A stretch of 64,000 bases of DNA from assembly GCF_030645195.1 (NCBI RefSeq), contig NZ_JAUSLW010000128.1, forward strand, positions 1 through 64,000, read 5' to 3'. This stretch comes from Phenylobacterium sp. GTDB lineage: Bacteria; Pseudomonadota; Alphaproteobacteria; Caulobacterales; Caulobacteraceae. Below the pieces are notes generated by a model. The model had not been told where the DNA came from, did no database searches, and saw only the letters and a list, made by a program, of their open reading frames with translations. A program made the translations under genes and the position numbers. Of this stretch, positions 62,383 to 64,000 are shown in pieces; positions within the stretch are counted from its first letter, which is position 1; the number at the start of each line of letters is the position of its first letter.

Positions 62383-62996
62383 TGTCCGCCCTCCTCGATC
62401 TCGCCGACATCGCGCCGGCCTTCCCCGACCCCACCCGCGGCAGCCAGGCGGTCTTCCGCAAGGTGATGGAGGCCATGGCTCGGCCGGGCGTCATCCATGA
62501 CCTCGGCTTCGCGCCCGACGCGCCCCAGGGCCTGGATCGCGCCGCCGGCGCCATCGCGCTGACCCTCTTCGACTTCGAGACCAAGGTCTGGCTCGATCCC
62601 GCCCTGCGGGGCGGGCTGGCCGAAGGCTGGATGCGCTTCCACTGCGGCGCGCCGTTGACGCAGGACCCGATGGCCGCCGCCTTCGCCCTGGTGACCGATC
62701 TCGCCGCGGCGCCGGCCCTGGCCGCCTTCAACATGGGCGACGCCAAGTATCCGGACCGCTCCACCACCCTGATCATCCAGCTGCCGGCCCTGGAGGGCGG
62801 GCCGCAGGTCGTGCTCACCGGCCCCGGGATCAAGGCGGAGATGAGCCTGGCGCTCGCGGGCCTGCCCGAAGGCTTCTGGCCCCAGGTCCAGGCCAACCAT
62901 GAACAATTCCAGTTCGGCGTCGACCTCATCTTCGTCGCCGGCGACCGCGTGACGGCGCTGCCGCGCTCGACGCGCGTCACCATCAAGGGAGACTGA
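62382..62996 (+). CDS. phnH: C-P lyase core subunit PhnH
   Basis: This 204-residue subunit of the C-P lyase core has the family start LADIAPAFPDPTRGSQAVFRKVMEAMARPG in parts near 7-36, LFDFETKVWLDPAL, FALVTDLAAAPAL, GDAKYPDRSTTLIIQ and GFWPQVQANHEQFQFGVDLIF. It is coupled to phnG by a shared base and precedes phnI by one base. Confidence 0.94.
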   Translation: MSALLDLADIAPAFPDPTRGSQAVFRKVMEAMARPGVIHDLGFAPDAPQGLDRAAGAIALTLFDFETKVWLDPALRGGLAEGWMRFHCGAPLTQDPMAAAFALVTDLAAAPALAAFNMGDAKYPDRSTTLIIQLPALEGGPQVVLTGPGIKAEMSLALAGLPEGFWPQVQANHEQFQFGVDLIFVAGDRVTALPRSTRVTIKGD

Positions 62997-62997
62997 C

Positions 62998-64000
62998 ATG
63001 GCCTATGTGGCAGTTAAGGGCGGCGAGCGGGCGATCACCAACGCCCACCGCTGGCTCGCCGAGGATCGCCGCGGCGATGTGGCCATCCCGGAGATCGAGA
63101 CCGATCAGATCCGCGAGCAGCTCTCGCTCTCCGTCGACCGGGTGATGAGCGAGGGGTCCTGCTACGACCGCGACCTCGCCGCCCTGGCCGTGAAGCAGGC
63201 GGGCGGAGACCTGCCGGAAGCCATCTTCCTGATGCGGGCCTACCGCACCACCCTGCCCCGCTTCGGCGCCTCCCTGCCGGTGGAGACGGGTCAGATGGCC
63301 GTGCGGCGCCGCATCTCCGCGGCCTTCAAGGACATCCCCGGCGGCCAGGTGCTGGGCCCGACCTTCGACTACACCCACCGCCTGCTGGACTTCACCCTGG
63401 CCGCCAACGGCGAGACCCCGCTGGAGGGCGCGCTTGAGGCCGAGGAGCCCCAGGCCTATCCCATGGCCACCATCGCCTCGGTCTTCGCCCACGAGGACCT
63501 GCTGGAGCCCGACGCCCGGACCGAAGATGCGCCGGCGCCCTTCGACCTGACCCGTGAGCCCATGGCCTTCCCGGCCGGCCGCGACCAGCGGCTGCAGGCC
63601 CTGGCCCGTGGCGATGAGGGCTTCCTGCTCTCCCTGGCCTACTCCTCCCAGCGCGGCTGGGGCTCGACCCACCCGCTCTGCGCCGAGATCCGCCTGGGCG
63701 AGGTGGCCGTCGAGTTCGTGCCCGACGAGCTGGGCTTCGCCATCGAGATCGGCGACCTGACCCTGACCGAGTGCCAGATGATCTCCACCTACGGCGGCGG
63801 GATCGACACCGCCCCGCAGTTCACCCGCGGCTATGGCCTGACCTTCGGCCACTGCGAGCGCAAGGCGATGTCCATGGCCATCGTCGACCGCGCCCTGCGG
63901 GACGCCGCCGCCGGCGAGGCCTCGGCCCCCTGCCAGGACGAGGAATTCGTCCTCTACCACTCCGACAATGTGGAGGCCTCCGGCTTCGTGCAGCACCTGA
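62998..64000 (+). CDS. phnI: C-P lyase core subunit PhnI, truncated by the window end
   Basis: The first 334 codons are present and the frame is open at the window edge. PhnI is the subunit that displaces adenine from ATP with phosphonate as nucleophile, aided by PhnG, PhnH and PhnL. The start AYVAVKGGERAITNAHRWLA, GQMAVRRRISAAFKDIPGGQ, LGPTFDYTHRLLDF, AYSSQRGWGSTHP and GYGLTFGHCERKAMSMAIVDR are characteristic. The sequence stops at SDNVEASGFVQHL. phnJ, phnK and phnL are expected just beyond the window. Confidence 0.94.
   Translation, partial: MAYVAVKGGERAITNAHRWLAEDRRGDVAIPEIETDQIREQLSLSVDRVMSEGSCYDRDLAALAVKQAGGDLPEAIFLMRAYRTTLPRFGASLPVETGQMAVRRRISAAFKDIPGGQVLGPTFDYTHRLLDFTLAANGETPLEGALEAEEPQAYPMATIASVFAHEDLLEPDARTEDAPAPFDLTREPMAFPAGRDQRLQALARGDEGFLLSLAYSSQRGWGSTHPLCAEIRLGEVAVEFVPDELGFAIEIGDLTLTECQMISTYGGGIDTAPQFTRGYGLTFGHCERKAMSMAIVDRALRDAAAGEASAPCQDEEFVLYHSDNVEASGFVQHL

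Noticed and set aside
1-64000. CRISPR arrays, insertion sequences, prophage or rRNA genes
   Set aside because: No spaced direct-repeat array, transposase, integrase, phage gene or rRNA segment was seen. The octad repeat is protein-coding and has no unique spacers.

Overview
This is a GC-rich alphaproteobacterial chromosome segment, most likely from the family Caulobacteraceae (Caulobacter or Phenylobacterium type); the genus cannot be fixed from the sequence. The basis is several short (~275 aa) Caulobacter-style flagellins with FlaG, sigma54 promoters preceded by FlbD-type palindromes, an alphaproteobacterial LexA box (GAAC-N7-GAAC), HWE-family kinase architecture and GC-saturated codon use.

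Layout. 1-6160: 3' part of a giant protein made almost only of an 8-residue repeat. 6337-12567: a glycan/modification block (TPR plus SPINDLY/OGT-type glycosyltransferase, FkbM-TPR-glycosyltransferase fusion, UDP-glucuronate decarboxylase, SAM methyltransferase). 12568-16365: three flagellins and FlaG with promoters and terminators. 16524-20626: a beta-propeller-like flagellar-locus protein and two small envelope proteins. 20689-32355: housekeeping genes (ssb with SOS box, a 2OG oxygenase, sodC, gyrA, coaD, two cyclophilins, an HD hydrolase, an EEP-family protein, queA-tgt, a lipoprotein, tRNA-Lys). 32480-36455: a second TPR-FkbM gene, an RcnB-like protein, a decayed sulfate-transport operon (cysT'-'cysW remnant followed by intact cysA) and a possible small membrane protein. 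36504-41516 (minus): a LovK/LovR-like kinase-regulator pair and a three-gene ATP-grasp/alpha-E/transglutaminase operon. 41742-48093: tamA-tamB and a small lipoprotein. 48156-55429: molybdenum cofactor genes (moaA, moeA, moaB) interleaved with NO and low-oxygen genes (nnrS, class II RNR, RIC/YtfE). 55458-59671: an acyl-CoA dehydrogenase and a TonB-dependent receptor. 59884-64000: a C-P lyase phosphonate locus (phnM and phnF on minus; phnG, phnH and partial phnI on plus), cut by the window edge.

How parts fit. The Ser/Thr-rich repeat protein lies directly upstream of an OGT-like transferase and sugar/methyl-transfer genes, which then run into the flagellins. Glycosylation of the repeat protein, the flagellins or both is the most attractive untested idea here. 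The moa/moe, nnrS, nrdJ and ytfE genes look like a low-oxygen/nitric-oxide set. Two families of dispersed palindromes sit between genes. Several proteins carry notable substitutions at functional positions: GyrA has Leu at the Ser83-equivalent site, Tgt lacks two of three zinc cysteines, and the LOV-like domain lacks its photoactive cysteine.
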